Positions 63,296-64,000 of a stretch of DNA of 64,000 nucleotides are shown here, piece after piece (within the stretch, counting starts at the first letter, position 1; each line of letters opens with the position of its first letter). A model generated the notes under the pieces. The model was not told the origin of the DNA. It saw only the letters and a program-made list of their open reading frames with translations, and did not search any database. Source of the DNA: Galbibacter pacificus. GTDB taxonomy: Bacteria > Bacteroidota > Bacteroidia > Flavobacteriales > Flavobacteriaceae. The position numbers were made by a program, and so were the translations under genes. Location of the stretch: NCBI RefSeq assembly GCF_029603155.1, contig NZ_JAPMUA010000001.1, forward strand, positions 744,001-808,000, written 5' to 3'.

Positions 63296-63508
63296 TTAAT
63301 TACAACCACAACCACCTCCGGTTTTTCCGCCATTGGCTCCAGAAGCAGCTTCACGATACGAATGGAAATTGGTTTCGTAGCGATCTACTTTCTTTGTTCC
63401 CAAGACCATATCAGGATCGTTGATATATACTTTTTCATACTCCTTGACTGCGGTACAGGATGTTATTCCGCCCATAAACACTAAGAGCAATGCGGCTTTT
63501 TTTATCAT
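63296..63508 (-). CDS. DUF4266 family lipoprotein
   Basis: A 70-residue lipoprotein with lipobox GITSC (Cys18), the DUF4266 core AVKEYEKVYINDPDMVLG and a striking Gly/Cys C-terminus (GGKTGGGCGCN). The end motif looks like a metal or cofactor attachment site, or a processing signal; the function is unknown. Its start overlaps the stop of apbE by four bases (ATGA), so translation is coupled, and DUF3570 follows seven bases later. Confidence 0.88.
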   Translation of the reverse strand: MIKKAALLLVFMGGITSCTAVKEYEKVYINDPDMVLGTKKVDRYETNFHSYREAASGANGGKTGGGCGCN

Positions 63509-64000
63509 TTTGAATCTATTTTAATATTGTTCGAGGTAAAAATATCTCCTTTATCATCGATTACGATACATTCTATGTCAGGCAATTGGTTAATGCGGTC
63601 TATCCCAACATCCTTTCCCATTACGAAAACGGAAGTCGCCAAAGCATCGGCCAATTCTGCTTTCGGGGCAAAAACCGTGGCACTAACGATCCCGGTAGCT
63701 GGATACCCCGTTCGCGGGTCGATGATGTGGGTATAGCGTTTTCCGTTAAAAATCACATACTTTTCATAATTACCGGAAGTAACGACCGCTTCATTATCAA
63801 TTGGCAACAATGCAAAGGCGTTATTTTTGTTCAACGGGTTGGTTATGGCAACTTTCCATTCGCTGCCATCAGGTTGTTGCCCCCAGGTATTCATATCACC
63901 GGAGGCATTGATAATACCTGCAACAACTCCTTTTTTCATCAAAAGCTCCTTTGCCTTATCTGCCGCATAACCCTTGCCGATGGCGCCAAAGCCAATCTTC
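63505..64000 (-). CDS. apbE: FAD:protein FMN transferase ApbE (partial, N-terminus off the right edge)
   Basis: ApbE attaches FMN covalently to Thr/Ser of flavoprotein subunits outside the cytoplasm. The visible C-terminal 164 residues contain GAIGKGYAADKAKELL, the NASGDMNTWGQQPDGSEW segment, TSGNYEKYVIFNGKRYTHII with the conserved His, DPRTGYPATG and an ALATSVFVMG segment. The frame is open to the window edge, so the N-terminal FAD-binding part and the signal peptide are missing only because of the cut. It is the first visible gene of the ApbE-DUF4266-DUF3570 operon. Confidence 0.94.
   Translation of the reverse strand, partial: KIGFGAIGKGYAADKAKELLMKKGVVAGIINASGDMNTWGQQPDGSEWKVAITNPLNKNNAFALLPIDNEAVVTSGNYEKYVIFNGKRYTHIIDPRTGYPATGIVSATVFAPKAELADALATSVFVMGKDVGIDRINQLPDIECIVIDDKGDIFTSNNIKIDSK

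Overview
The window is chromosomal DNA from a member of the Bacteroidota, almost certainly Flavobacteriaceae. It contains type IX secretion (T9SS) cargo with type A and type B C-terminal sorting domains, a PorP/SprF protein, a SusC/SusD pair with FecR control, a DUF5684-fused signal peptidase I and a B12-dependent methylmalonyl-CoA mutase pair. Shine-Dalgarno sequences are largely absent and intergenic DNA is AT-rich.

Layout. 1-13.6 kb is conserved housekeeping DNA: recF (cut by the left edge, minus strand), then a plus-strand run (TPR membrane protein, ribH, small membrane protein, mutL, two rhomboids, an endonuclease/exonuclease/phosphatase protein), then a minus-strand run (parA, parB, DUF5683, dapB, lepB, WbqC, DUF6122). 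13.6-16.2 kb is an accessory pocket between parA and a dienoyl-CoA reductase-like gene. It has a 60-bp direct repeat at each end and holds an XRE regulator with a perfect operator palindrome, a DUF3800 gene and an ORF-less, apparently dead group II intron. 16.2-21.8 kb is the minus-strand cluster udk, ftsB/divIC-like, both methylmalonyl-CoA mutase subunits and the SDR gene. 22.2-25.7 kb holds small proteins (Cys-rich copper-storage type, DUF7218 type), a TPR-membrane-AraC regulator and a lipoprotein. 25.8-30.5 kb is a leucine-rich-repeat adhesin with near-identical 99-codon repeats plus its PorP/SprF partner. 30.7-34.9 kb carries small stress or transport-type genes and AraC regulators. 35.5-42.7 kb is a second membrane regulator, a large beta-helix/MBG T9SS protein and an OmpA protein, followed by tRNA-Pro(GGG). 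42.9-50.9 kb is a FecR-SusC-SusD-phosphodiesterase operon with an ECF sigma gene placed beyond its terminator. 51.1-59.2 kb is a zone of gene decay with a SPOR-domain pseudogene, an AraC pseudogene and truncated DinB, integrase, IS110 and leader-peptide fragments among intact genes. 59.2-60.9 kb is an AbiEi-like/Fic fusion gene with four 24-bp iterons upstream. 61.2-64 kb has a response regulator and a DUF3570-DUF4266-ApbE operon cut by the right edge.

The most promising candidates for under-described systems are the XRE-DUF3800 pair inside its direct repeats, and the single-gene AbiEi-Fic fusion with its iteron array. Two large T9SS surface proteins are each preceded by a TPR-transmembrane-HTH regulator, which suggests dedicated surface-protein control. 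No searches were possible, so family names rest on recognised motifs and architecture.
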